A DNA stretch of 64,000 bases from JAXMHQ01 sp046346665 (GTDB lineage Bacteria; Verrucomicrobiota; Verrucomicrobiia; Limisphaerales; JAXMHQ01), in the NCBI GenBank assembly GCA_046346665.1, contig JAXMHQ010000011.1, positions 57,457 to 121,456 of the forward strand, given 5' to 3'. Within the stretch, counting starts at the first letter, position 1. Every line of letters starts with the position of its first letter. The notes beneath the pieces were generated by a model, which saw nothing but the letters and a program-made list of their open reading frames with translations, made no database searches and was not told the origin of the DNA. Position numbers and translations under genes: made by a program. Below, piece after piece: positions 32,987 to 41,129 of the stretch.

Positions 32987-35737
32987 TCATTGGATCTGCA
33001 GCCGGAAAAACCGCTGCAAGGACGCGGTCACCGGGATGGTTGCCGTCTGAACCTGCCCGTCGCCCGGCTGCGACTGCCACGTCTGCCACATCGCGTCGCC
33101 GAGCGAATCCTTGAACTGCACGACATAGGTGAAGCCGGCCGTGGTCGGGTAGGAGAAACTCAGGTTGGTGCCGGCGAGCGTCACATTTTGCAGGGTCGGC
33201 GGCTGGACCGTCACGGAGACCAGGTTTGTGAGAGTCAGGGTTGCGGACCCGGCCAGGTTGGTGACCGTGAGGGCCACCGTGTAAACTCCAGGATTTGCGT
33301 ATTCGTGGTTGGGATTGGATTCGCTGCTGTTGCTGCCGTCGCCGAAATCCCACAGCCAGCTTTCGGCCCCGGCGGAACCATCGCTGAAGCTCACGTCCAG
33401 CGGGGCCGGCCCGCTTGATGGCGCGGCGATGAACCCCGCCTGCGGCGCGAGGTCCGCCACCAGTTGAAAATTGCCCGATCCAAAAACCCGTTTGATCACC
33501 AGGAACGCTTCGGTGTTCGCCGGCGGGAGATAATTGAGAAACTCGTCCAGGCCCGGCCCGGTTGCGGTGCTCGACGCCAGGATCACCGGCTTGCCGTAGG
33601 TGCCCGGCGCGAAGCTGTAGAGGTAGACATCGAAATCGCCCGTGCCCGGCACTGTCAGGCTGGCGGCAAAAGCCCGGCCGGCCGCCAGGCTGACGTGGCG
33701 CGCCCACGCGCGGCGCTCGGTCGCGCCGGAGGCAAACGCGTCATTGTTCGTGCCCGGAACCAGGGGGACGGTCGCGGCCTCGACGGCGGCGTCCGGATTG
33801 ATCATGCCGTAGCCTTCGTATTGATCCTTGCCGGCCGGGAATCCGTTGGTGCCGGGATTTGCGCGCTGCAGGGTGGGGTTGTTCAGATTGTTTTCCCGGT
33901 TCTGGTTGGATTCCGAAGCGGTGGCGCACAAAAGCATCTTCACCAGCATCGGGTGTTGCGACGAGTTGAAGTCCCAGGCGAGGCCGTGCTGCTGAAGGGC
34001 ATCAATGACGAGCGCCGCCGCCCCGGCCGCAAACGGCGCCGCCACGGAGGTTCCCTGCGTCGCCCAATAATCGTTCGACTGCTGGTCCGCGAAGGACGGG
34101 CCGTCGCCGGAATTGCTGTCCACCGCGACGATCGCCGAATAAAAACTGGAACCGCCGGGCGCCATCAGGTCGGGCTTGTAATCCTCCTCCTGCCCGGTGA
34201 CCGCGCTCGGCGAGCCGAATCCCTGGCTGGAATAATCCGTCAACTGGTTCACATCATTGGCCGCCGCCACCGTCAGCGCCATCGCCGCGCGGCCCGGGTC
34301 GTCGGTCTCCCTCGATGCCGCCGGGGATAACAAACCGTCGTTGCCGCCGGAACAGGTCACGAGGATGCCGTTGTTCACGGCGGAATTCACCTTCTGGCGC
34401 GTGGTGGTGGAGATGCCGGGATTGCCGGTCGCACCGAGGCTGAGATTCATCACCTTGATCTGGTCCGTGACGCGGTTGGCAACGAGATCGTCAATGGCCG
34501 CCGCGGTCCAGCTCAGCAGGCCGCTGCTGTCGTTTGCAAAAACCTTGGCCGCCGCCCAGTTGCAACCCGGCGCCACGCCCCGCATCCGGTTGAACCCGTC
34601 GATGCCTGGATATTGCGGGATGACGAAACGAATGACGTAATCGCTCATCGAGCCGTTGGACACCAGGACGGGCGAATATTCCTTCCCGACACTGCCGGTG
34701 ACGGTGGTGGTCAGGGTCAGCGGCGAGGGGCCGGTGGCGGTTGTTCCATCCACCGCCCAACCCGTCTTGGTCCCCTTGTTGTGCGAAACGATTTCCAGCG
34801 TGCCGTTGCCGCCGCCGATCCACGTCGCGACGGCGGTGAGGGAGATCGTGTTGGTTGGGAATTCGAAGGCCGTGGTCACGAAGTTTCCATTGAACACCCC
34901 GGACAGACTGCCTTCGAGCGTCACGGGCAGCGGGCCGGTTGCGTTGCCGCCCGCGGCGCCCGTGCCGAAAGCGACCGACGCCACGTGCGAACCGTGCTGC
35001 GTCATGTCCACCGGCGTCGCGCTGTTGTCCGTCGAATAATCCTTCCAATACAACCCGCGCCCCGCGAGATCGGTGTGCGCGGCGTCGATGCCGGAGTCCA
35101 CGATCGCGATGGTGATGTTGGTGCCTCCGCTGAACCCGGACGGTTTGCCGGCAAAGCCGGCCGACCACACCGGCCGGGCCCGGCCGGTGCGCGTGGCGAG
35201 GTCCAGGTGCATTTTCGACGCGCGGGATTCCTCGACGAGCACGAGTGAAGCGCCGAGTGCCGCGGGCAGGTCCGGCAGCCGCTCGAGCGGCACGCGGCCG
35301 TTCCATCCGTAGGAAACCGCCTTGTAAAGATGCTGGATCCGGCCGCCGAGCCTCTGGAACTCGTCGATTTGCGCCTGGGTCACCTGGCGGTCGAACACCA
35401 GTTCCACGTCGACCGGGGACGAGAGCCGGTTTCGTGCGGCGGCTTTCCCGGCGGCACCGGCCGCGTTCTTTAGTTCCGTCGCCGCGGCGGCGCAGCGTTC
35501 GGACAGGGCATCTTCGATCGGGCCGCCCCGCGTGCAATTCGGGTAGGACCGGGCGATGCGCGGGGGAATGCGCGGCTCGGGCGGCGCGATCCAGGTTTCC
35601 TGGGCCGGGGCGGGCGCCGGTTGCAGCAGAAAAAGGAGAAGGATTCCCGTCGGGCGAAGCGCCGCGGGGATTTCAAGGCCTCGCCCGCGGAGGGTGCGAC
35701 GAAGCCGGGCAGCCAGGCTTAGCAGACCTTCGGACAT
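32987..35737 (-). CDS. Secreted subtilisin-like (S8) protease with PKD domain
   Basis: The 916-residue protein has a signal peptide (PTGILLLFLLQPAPAPAQ) and a prodomain of about 130 residues. An S8 catalytic domain follows, with the triad motifs TIAIVDSGID (Asp), MTQHGSHVASVAFGTG (His) and TQGTSVAAPFAAGAA (Ser). About 140 residues are inserted between the His and Ser regions. Next come a P-domain-like beta region (FDVYLYSFAPGTYGKPV), a PKD domain (SWLWDFGDGSNSSESNPNHE) and the shared C-terminal module ending QRFFRLQIQ. It should act outside the inner membrane. As first gene of the cluster with a pseudopilin and the LamG protein, it may process surface or pilus components, but that is inference. 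Confidence 0.93.
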   Translation of the reverse strand: MSEGLLSLAARLRRTLRGRGLEIPAALRPTGILLLFLLQPAPAPAQETWIAPPEPRIPPRIARSYPNCTRGGPIEDALSERCAAAATELKNAAGAAGKAAARNRLSSPVDVELVFDRQVTQAQIDEFQRLGGRIQHLYKAVSYGWNGRVPLERLPDLPAALGASLVLVEESRASKMHLDLATRTGRARPVWSAGFAGKPSGFSGGTNITIAIVDSGIDAAHTDLAGRGLYWKDYSTDNSATPVDMTQHGSHVASVAFGTGAAGGNATGPLPVTLEGSLSGVFNGNFVTTAFEFPTNTISLTAVATWIGGGNGTLEIVSHNKGTKTGWAVDGTTATGPSPLTLTTTVTGSVGKEYSPVLVSNGSMSDYVIRFVIPQYPGIDGFNRMRGVAPGCNWAAAKVFANDSSGLLSWTAAAIDDLVANRVTDQIKVMNLSLGATGNPGISTTTRQKVNSAVNNGILVTCSGGNDGLLSPAASRETDDPGRAAMALTVAAANDVNQLTDYSSQGFGSPSAVTGQEEDYKPDLMAPGGSSFYSAIVAVDSNSGDGPSFADQQSNDYWATQGTSVAAPFAAGAAALVIDALQQHGLAWDFNSSQHPMLVKMLLCATASESNQNRENNLNNPTLQRANPGTNGFPAGKDQYEGYGMINPDAAVEAATVPLVPGTNNDAFASGATERRAWARHVSLAAGRAFAASLTVPGTGDFDVYLYSFAPGTYGKPVILASSTATGPGLDEFLNYLPPANTEAFLVIKRVFGSGNFQLVADLAPQAGFIAAPSSGPAPLDVSFSDGSAGAESWLWDFGDGSNSSESNPNHEYANPGVYTVALTVTNLAGSATLTLTNLVSVTVQPPTLQNVTLAGTNLSFSYPTTAGFTYVVQFKDSLGDAMWQTWQSQPGDGQVQTATIPVTASLQRFFRLQIQ

Positions 35738-36083
35738 ATTACCGCAGGACTACAAAAGGCGCTGGTGCACGTGGGTTGCCCAGGCAAACATTGATTGATA
35801 TTTAGCACACGGCAAGCCATGCGTAAATTCCCGCGAAAATCCGGCGAACCGCTGCGGGAGGCATGCGCAAAATAAAGCATCGTGATCAGTAATCCCCAAG
35901 CACTTTGGGCAAATCTCATCATGCGCCCGGCGGTGCCTTGCTGAATAGCCGCACAAATATGCGGTTTCCAAAACCCAACCCGTTCTGGTATGCTGCTTGC
36001 TCGACGGATTATAGTGGTGTTGCGGGCGCCGCGTGGGCCCTGCAATTCCAGAAGAACCAAACAAATCAGAAAGCTGTAACCTT
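35738..36083. other. Divergent intergenic region between subtilase and PEP-CTERM gene
   Basis: No gene is seen. The region contains a sigma-54-type element for the PEP-CTERM gene (35986-36001). I found no clear promoter for the leftward protease cluster, although the stretch around 35790-35880 is relatively AT-rich. Confidence 0.6.
35986..36001 (+). promoter_or_regulatory. Sigma-54-type promoter of the PEP-CTERM gene
   Basis: TGGTATGCTGCTTGCT has GG at 35987-35988 and GC at 35999-36000 with ten bases between, plus the preferred TTGC -12 form. PEP-CTERM genes are known to be controlled by the sigma-54 regulators PrsK/PrsR in several bacteria. The predicted start near 36012 leaves a leader of about 72 nt. 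Confidence 0.62.
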
Positions 36084-36767
36084 ATGCGCAATCTTTGCGT
36101 CCTCACACTGCTGGCCGCGTCCGCGGCCTTTTACCCGATGGCCTCCCAGGCCACTGTTCACTCCACAGTTCTCGGCTCGCCTTTGACGACCGATCCCAAC
36201 CCCGGCGGCGGCGACAACGACGGCACCGGTGTCTGGTTCAACCCGTTGACCGGTTATTCCGAAAGCCGCGGTTATTATTTTCCCAACCCGCTGTTTGAGG
36301 ACGGGAAGTATTTCCTGGTGATGGACACCCAATATGCCCAGACCGAGGCCGAAGTGTTCACCGAAGGCTTCTTCTCGCGCGGCAACGGCGTGATCTACGC
36401 CAGCGCCGGCAACCTGAACCCGGCCCGATTCGGCGACGGCGTCAGCATCGGACCCAGCTCCGGTTACCAGTCGCCCGGCGCCGGTTACACGGATCTCGGC
36501 CCCACGTTCGGCAACTGGGCCGCAGGCGGCCACGGCTATCTCGGCCTCACCATCCGCAACCCGCTGGGCGCCACGTCGAGCGACATCTTCTACGGCTACG
36601 CCGAAATCAATGTGAATCCCGATTTCAGCATCACGCTGTTGAGCTTCGCCTACAACGACGTTGAGAACGCGGCGATCACGACCGTGTCCACCGTTCCGGA
36701 ACCCGCCACGATGAGCCTGGCGCTGCTGGGCCTCGGCGCCCTGGCGCTGCGCCGCCGCCGCGCCTGA
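36084..36767 (+). CDS. PEP-CTERM sorting domain protein
   Basis: From ATG 36084 the product has 227 residues. There is a signal peptide (MRNLCVLTLLAASAAFYPMA), a beta-rich middle part without recognisable domain, and a C-terminal tripartite signal: VPEPATM, a hydrophobic helix (SLALLGLGALAL) and RRRRA. Exosortase is expected to cut at PEP during export and to leave the protein at the cell surface or in exopolysaccharide. The exosortase gene is not in this window. The gene stands alone with its own sigma-54-type promoter and a strong terminator. Confidence 0.93.
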   Translation: MRNLCVLTLLAASAAFYPMASQATVHSTVLGSPLTTDPNPGGGDNDGTGVWFNPLTGYSESRGYYFPNPLFEDGKYFLVMDTQYAQTEAEVFTEGFFSRGNGVIYASAGNLNPARFGDGVSIGPSSGYQSPGAGYTDLGPTFGNWAAGGHGYLGLTIRNPLGATSSDIFYGYAEINVNPDFSITLLSFAYNDVENAAITTVSTVPEPATMSLALLGLGALALRRRRA

Positions 36768-36784
36768 ACCCTCTTGAACTGCAC

Positions 36785-36815
36785 GGCGCCGGGATTCTCT
36801 CCCGGCGCCTTTTTC
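36785..36815 (+). terminator. Rho-independent terminator after the PEP-CTERM gene
   Basis: A perfect 9-bp stem (GGCGCCGGG with CCCGGCGCC) encloses a 7-nt loop. It is followed by TTTTTCTT. Confidence 0.9.
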
Positions 36816-36824
36816 TTGTACCCA

Positions 36825-36860
36825 CCTCCGTGTGGATCCATGTTCATCCGTGGCTGAAAT
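36825..36860. repeat. CCGTG/GGATCC word repeat
   Basis: TCCGTGTGGATCCATGTTC with CATCCGTGGCTGAAATG matches, on the opposite strand, the words at 6091-6126. It also resembles the words at 37330-37366. It is a degenerate intergenic family. Confidence 0.5.
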
Positions 36861-36935
36861 GAATAGGCTGGCCGCCGAAGCGCGGGAAAAAGATTGCGCA
36901 ATCGGCGCGGGTTCGGCCAGATTATCGGGCCCGGT

Positions 36936-37026
36936 GGAGAGATGGCTGAGTGGTTTAAAGCGCACGCCTGGAAAGCGTGAGTAGGTCAAAAGCCTACCGG
37001 GGGTTCGAATCCCCCTCTCTCCGCCA
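36936..37026 (+). tRNA. tRNA-Ser (anticodon GGA)
   Basis: The acceptor arms GGAGAGA (36936-36942) and TCTCTCC (37016-37022) pair fully. The anticodon stem CACGC/GCGTG holds the loop CTGGAAA with anticodon GGA. A long variable arm (TAGGTC...GCCTA) and the T-loop TTCGAAT between GGGGG and CCCCC are typical of class II serine tRNAs. The discriminator is G and the CCA end is encoded. It reads UCC and UCU codons. Confidence 0.97.
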
Positions 37027-37060
37027 GTCTTCGCTCGCCGCGTAGCAAAAGCGAAGACTG
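37025..37060. repeat. Hairpin touching the tRNA 3' end
   Basis: CAGTCTTCGCT at 37025-37035, which begins in the encoded CCA, pairs with AGCGAAGACTG at 37050-37060. There is no T-run, so it is a poor terminator. It may take part in 3'-end processing or be another mobile hairpin. Confidence 0.55.
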
Positions 37061-37167
37061 CCGCGCCGTAGTGAAACGCAGGCGGGCGGGGAGCGAAAGT
37101 GGTTGCGATGTCGGCGAGCTACGACCGGGCATACCAGTTCTGCGAAGTAGTTTCAACGGGATTTCCG

Positions 37168-37248
37168 ATGGGGGTTCTCTACGCGTGCATTCCACCAAGC
37201 AGGTCCGATCCACACCGTTTTTATGTGGGTTCCAGCTCCAAATGTTGA
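37168..37248 (+). pseudogene. Remnant of a GIY-YIG nuclease gene
   Basis: A short frame reads MGVLYACIPPSRSDPHRFYV followed by GSSSKC and a stop. The spacing of LYAC and RFYVGSS resembles the first strands of a GIY-YIG nuclease, where the two conserved halves read Y-x-Y and Y-x-G. The similarity ends exactly where a perfect palindrome begins at 37238. I take it as a gene cut off by that element. The match is short, so a chance resemblance cannot be excluded. Confidence 0.4.
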
Positions 37249-37302
37249 ATGTCTAGATGTGACACCAGGTCCCGGTGTCACATCTAGACATTCAACATTT
37301 GG
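37238..37302. repeat. Perfect 29-bp-stem hairpin, REP/RAYT-like (second copy type)
   Basis: CCAAATGTTGAATGTCTAGA continues to TGTGACACC (37238-37266). It is repeated exactly in reverse complement at 37274-37302 around a 7-nt loop. Stem length equals that of the hairpin at 20212-20274, and both have a TGACNCC...GGNGTCA core, but the rest of the sequence differs. Confidence 0.75.
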
Positions 37303-37329
37303 GCGGGGGGACGGGAAAAAAACTGTTTT

Positions 37330-37399
37330 CGGATCCGTGTGAATCCGTGTGATCCGTGGTTAAAAAGGGTTTTGGTTTGAGTCTCCTGACGTCGACGCC
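37330..37399. repeat. GATCCGTG words and CTCCTGACGTCG word
   Basis: GGATCCGTGTGAATCCGTGT and following words (37331-37366) belong to the family at 6091-6126. GTCTCCTGACGTCGACGCC at 37381-37399 matches the inner arm of the nested palindrome at 55319-55339. Both abut the 3' end of the leftward lipoprotein gene. Confidence 0.5.
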
Positions 37400-37403
37400 T
37401 ACA

Positions 37404-38036
37404 TCACCTGGTCGTCCTGGACGAGGCCAGATCGGCGGTGAGTTGTTTCATGATTTGGGCGAGCGCTTCGTCGTAGCCGGCGACCAGGCAGGCGGCGGTG
37501 TTGTCCTTGAGGGCGATGCGGCTGGAGTAATCTTTGTTCAACAAAATGGCGGGCGTGGCGGTGTTGTTCGGCTGAACCACGAGGGCGTGGAGCGACAGCA
37601 CGGCCCCGGGGGGGGCGGATTTGCGAAAGTCTCCATATAATTCCGAGACCCGGATTTCGATGACTAGCTCCGGTTTCAGCGGACTGTCTTCCAGCACCAC
37701 ATCCTGAAAGAGGCCGCTATTCCGGAGGTAACTGCGAATCGGGATCGCCAGCGTCCGCTCCGGCGGGATCAGGAATCCGGCGTAGGGATCCAATTCGTAG
37801 GAATCGGATCCGGTGCGGTAGACCAGCGCGCGGCGGGCGAACAGGGGGGAGATGCCGGGCGTGCGCATTTCGAGCACGGGTCCCGAGTTTGTCTGGCGAT
37901 CTTCCGCCGGCGGGTTTTGCAGCGCGAAGTTTTGGCGGGTGAGGGCGGGTCGGGAAAGGCAGCCGGAGACCAGGATTCCGAGGCAGCAAACGAGCATGGC
38001 CGGACGTCGGGCGCAGAGGGCGTTCATTGTTCTCAT
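37404..38036 (-). CDS. ABC-type transport auxiliary lipoprotein
   Basis: The 210-residue product has a lipobox (LGILVSGC), so it is predicted to be anchored to the outer membrane or the periplasmic face of the inner membrane. The remainder resembles the ABC-type transport auxiliary lipoprotein family (DUF330/PqiC-like): a FALQNPP start, ALVYRTGSDSYELDPYAGFL and a C-terminal amphipathic part. It is the last gene of the mlaE-mlaF-mlaD unit, 15 nt after the MCE gene, which is the usual place for this component. It may link the MCE hexamer with the outer membrane. Confidence 0.82.
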   Translation of the reverse strand: MRTMNALCARRPAMLVCCLGILVSGCLSRPALTRQNFALQNPPAEDRQTNSGPVLEMRTPGISPLFARRALVYRTGSDSYELDPYAGFLIPPERTLAIPIRSYLRNSGLFQDVVLEDSPLKPELVIEIRVSELYGDFRKSAPPGAVLSLHALVVQPNNTATPAILLNKDYSSRIALKDNTAACLVAGYDEALAQIMKQLTADLASSRTTR

Positions 38037-38051
38037 AATATCAGTGGGGAA

Positions 38052-38999
38052 TCAGTGTGTTTCCGGGCGGACGCTGCTGGCGGGGATCGGAGGGGCGCCG
38101 AAAATGAAACCGGATGGGTATTGTTTCAGCTCGATGAGGACCTCGTTGAGGGTGCGCACGGCCTGGCGAATGTCGTCGATGGTGCCCGCCACCGGTGCCT
38201 GGTTGGCGTGATTCAGCAGCACCTGGAGCTTGTCGTTGGTTTGCTGCAGTCCGGTGATCAGCGCGTCGGCGTTGCGGCCCGTCTTGTCGAGGTGCATCCC
38301 CTTGATGGTTTCCTTCACCTCCATCACCACCTGGTTCAGTTGAATGAGCAGTGCGTTCGCGTTGGTTCCAATGGACGTCAGGTTGACATGTTCCAGTTCC
38401 TCGGTCATCCGGGTCATGCCGGAGAGCACGTTGGTGACGCCTTTGGTCACTGCGACGAAGTCGATCTGCTCGACATCGTGGAGCGATTTTTCGATCGCTT
38501 CCAGGAGCCGGGTGAACTGGCTGGGTGCGGAGGGGATGTAGAAATGGTTCGGGGTGAAATCGATTTCCGGGGGCGGGTATTGATCGGGGTCCAGGTAATC
38601 CAGCGAGACGATGCAGGTGCCGGTGATGCCCTGGCCCTTGACGATGGCGCGGAGTCCACGTTTGATCTCACGTTTCAGCACGGCGCCGCGCTCGTTGGCG
38701 GTGACACTCGGCAGGATGTGCTGTTCCACTTCGAATTCGACGATGATATAGCCGTTGGTGGCGCCGGGGTAGAGGCTCCAGTCGAAACCGATCCGGCTGA
38801 CTTTGCCGATGGGAACGCCGCGCAATTCGACGGCGGACCCGACGGACAATCCGGCGACGTCGCCGAGGATGGCTGTTTCCGCGAGGTTTTTGGCGGTGAA
38901 CAGGCTTCGGGCGCCGAAAGCCAGCAGGCCGGCGACGAGCAGGGCAATTGAGCCCAGCACAAAGAATCCGATTCTGACATTGTTGGCTTTCGTGCTCAT
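38052..38999 (-). CDS. mlaD: MlaD/MCE-domain lipid-transfer protein
   Basis: From ATG 38999 the product has 315 residues. One N-terminal transmembrane helix (IGFFVLGSIALLVAGLLAFG) is followed by an MCE domain with GLSVGSAVELRGVPIGKVSR and KGQGITGTCIVSLDYL. A long amphipathic helical tail (about 170-290) could form the hexameric tube. MCE proteins carry phospholipids between the membranes. The start codon lies 2 nt after the stop of the ATPase gene, and the longer upstream frame is discarded because it overlaps that gene. Confidence 0.92.
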   Translation of the reverse strand: MSTKANNVRIGFFVLGSIALLVAGLLAFGARSLFTAKNLAETAILGDVAGLSVGSAVELRGVPIGKVSRIGFDWSLYPGATNGYIIVEFEVEQHILPSVTANERGAVLKREIKRGLRAIVKGQGITGTCIVSLDYLDPDQYPPPEIDFTPNHFYIPSAPSQFTRLLEAIEKSLHDVEQIDFVAVTKGVTNVLSGMTRMTEELEHVNLTSIGTNANALLIQLNQVVMEVKETIKGMHLDKTGRNADALITGLQQTNDKLQVLLNHANQAPVAGTIDDIRQAVRTLNEVLIELKQYPSGFIFGAPPIPASSVRPETH

Positions 39000-39001
39000 A
39001 A

Positions 39002-39784
39002 CTATTTGGCGGCGGCCGGTTGAGGCGCGGTGGCCTGGCGATTGAAGAACTGTCGCACCCACGGATTGTCCGAGTGATCCCGCAAATCCCGGGGCAGTCC
39101 TTCGCCGATGATGCCCCGGGACTTGGCGTCCAGCATGATGACCCGGTCCGCGATGGCGAAAATGCTCTGCAATTCGTGGGTGACGACGACGAAGGTGATC
39201 CCGAGGTTTTTGGACAAATCCCGGATCACCTCGTCGAGGCCGGCGGAGGTGATCGGGTCGAGGCCTGCGGACGGTTCATCCAGGAAGAGAATCCCGGGAT
39301 CCAGGGCCATGGCGCGGGCGATGGCGGCGCGTTTCTGCATGCCGCCGCTGAGTTCGCCCGGCATTTTGTCGGCAGCGGTTTCCATGGACACCAGTTTGAG
39401 TTTCATGAGGGCGATGACCTCGACCGCTTCCGGGGGCAGGTCGGTGAACTCGTTCAACGGCATGGAGACGTTTTCCAGGACGGTCATGGAGCCGAAGAGC
39501 GCGCCGCTTTGGTACATCACGCCGAACTTGCGCAAAATCCGGAGGCGATCCTCGCCTTGCGCGGCCGCCAGGTTGTCCTGTCCAAACCAGATTTCGCCCG
39601 AGAGGGGCGGGTAGAGGCCGATGAGGTGTTTCAGCAGCGTGCTTTTGCCGCAGCCGGATCCGCCGAGGATCACGAAGACCTCCCCGCGGCGCACGCTGAA
39701 ATTGAGGTTCTCGAGGAGGGGCGTTTGACCGTAGCCAATCGCCAGGTTTTTCGCGGTGATGACCGTGTCGCTCGAGCCGCTCAT
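39002..39784 (-). CDS. mlaF: MlaF-type ABC transporter ATP-binding protein
   Basis: The 260-residue ATPase has Walker A LGGSGCGKSTLLKHL, a Q-loop region GVMYQSGALFGSMTV typical of MlaF/Ttg2A proteins, signature ELSGGMQKRAAIARA, Walker B GILFLDEPSAGLDP and switch THELQ. It energises phospholipid transport with MlaE. ATG 39784 overlaps the permease stop as ATGA, so translation is coupled. A much longer open frame upstream lies wholly within the permease gene and is not used. Confidence 0.94.
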   Translation of the reverse strand: MSGSSDTVITAKNLAIGYGQTPLLENLNFSVRRGEVFVILGGSGCGKSTLLKHLIGLYPPLSGEIWFGQDNLAAAQGEDRLRILRKFGVMYQSGALFGSMTVLENVSMPLNEFTDLPPEAVEVIALMKLKLVSMETAADKMPGELSGGMQKRAAIARAMALDPGILFLDEPSAGLDPITSAGLDEVIRDLSKNLGITFVVVTHELQSIFAIADRVIMLDAKSRGIIGEGLPRDLRDHSDNPWVRQFFNRQATAPQPAAAK

Positions 39785-40944
39785 AGGTGGAGGAAATAGA
39801 GAAGGACGGCCACGACGGCGTCGGCGATGATGATGAGGAGGATGCCGCTGACGACGGAGCGGGTGGTGGATTCGCCGACGGCGCTCGGGCCTTGTCGGGT
39901 TTGGAGGCCGCGCAGGCAGCCGATGCCCGCGATGAGAGCGCCGAAGATGACGCCTTTGCCGACCCCGATCAGGATGTCGCGGTAATGGAGCGTCTGGGCC
40001 ATTTGATTGTAGATGGTGACGAGGGGAAAGCCCATGGCCATCATGACCAGGACGCCGCCGGCGATGGAGACAAAGATGGAATAAACGGTCAGCAACGGCG
40101 TGAGCAGGATGCCGGCGAGGACGCGTTGAACGACCAGGAATTGCACCGGGCTCAGTCCCATGGTTTCGAGCGCGTTGAGCTCCTCGTTGACTTTCATGGT
40201 GCCCAGTTCGGCGGCGAAGGCGGAACCGGAGCGGCCGGCGAGGATGATGCCGGTGACCAGGCCGCTCAATTCCCGCGCCATGATGATCCCGAGCATGTTG
40301 GCGATAAAGATCTGCGCGCCGAACATGGCGAACGGAGTGGCGGCTTCGAAGGCGATGATCAAGCCCATCAACAGGCTGATCATCGACACGATCGGCAGGG
40401 CGTTGACGCCGGCGGTTTCGAAAATGCGGCGGACTTCGCCCCACCGCATTTTCTTGGGTGCAACCAGGTTCGCGGCGAGCGCCGTGGAGACTTCGCCCAC
40501 GAAGGCGACCTCCTCCTTCCAGTCCTGGATGGCGGCAACAACCGTGTCCCCGACCTGTTCCGTGATGCGCGGCCGGGGCCGGCTTTTCGAAATGTTCTGC
40601 CGGAAATCTTCCGCGCTGAACCGGCTGAACTCGGATTCAAACTGTGGATGCAAACCCGAGATCGTGACCGTGGCCCCGGCGGGGGTCATTCCGCCGAATT
40701 GGAGGAAATGCAGCAAGGCCAGGCCGGCTCCATCGCAATGCTCCAGGCCGGCGGCATTGATCTCCAGGGTTGTGACCCTGTTTTGGCCAAGCTGGCGTTG
40801 CAGATCCTGCCAGATCGCCGCGGTCGTATGAATGTCCAGCGTGCCGAGCAGGTTCAAGCTCGCGGCGCCCGGGGCACCCGGGCTCAATTGGAATCTCGCG
40901 GCGGCATCGGGTGTCGCCCCGGCGTTCGATGTTCCAGCATTCAT
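39781..40944 (-). CDS. mlaE: MlaE-type permease with N-terminal STAS domain
   Basis: The 387-residue protein joins a STAS domain (about 20-110; LNLLGTLDIHTTAAIWQDL and LEHCDGAGLALLHFL) to an MlaE permease (about 130-387). Permease motifs are GLIIAFEAATPFAMFGAQIF, AGRSGSAFAAELGTMKVNEE and LGIIMARELSGLVTG. In E. coli the STAS subunit MlaB is a separate protein; here it is fused, as in some other phyla. It is the first gene of the four-gene lipid transport operon running leftward to 37404. Confidence 0.93.
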   Translation of the reverse strand: MNAGTSNAGATPDAAARFQLSPGAPGAASLNLLGTLDIHTTAAIWQDLQRQLGQNRVTTLEINAAGLEHCDGAGLALLHFLQFGGMTPAGATVTISGLHPQFESEFSRFSAEDFRQNISKSRPRPRITEQVGDTVVAAIQDWKEEVAFVGEVSTALAANLVAPKKMRWGEVRRIFETAGVNALPIVSMISLLMGLIIAFEAATPFAMFGAQIFIANMLGIIMARELSGLVTGIILAGRSGSAFAAELGTMKVNEELNALETMGLSPVQFLVVQRVLAGILLTPLLTVYSIFVSIAGGVLVMMAMGFPLVTIYNQMAQTLHYRDILIGVGKGVIFGALIAGIGCLRGLQTRQGPSAVGESTTRSVVSGILLIIIADAVVAVLLYFLHL

Positions 40945-41129
40945 GGCCGCTTAATGCCGGCAAGGATGCCGGGAGGCACGGCCGCTGGCGAAATAAATCT
41001 GCGATCGGAAGGCGCGGAGATGCCGATTGTTTGCCGATTCAAACGTACTCGGGGCAACTTCTTCTGGGCCAAAATCACCCTGGTGTTTTAAACGTAATCA
41101 AGGTCTCGGGGCCGTTCATGCGCTGCTAT

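Noticed and set aside
36986..37213. Leftward open frame ending in GGFEPPVGF, antisense to the tRNA-Ser
   Set aside because: The C-terminal peptide is simply the translated complement of the serine tRNA, a well-known false gene.
39785..40444. N-terminal extension of the mlaF frame into mlaE
   Set aside because: The extension is Arg/His-rich, lies wholly within the STAS-permease gene, and the ATGA overlap at 39781-39784 supplies a proper start.
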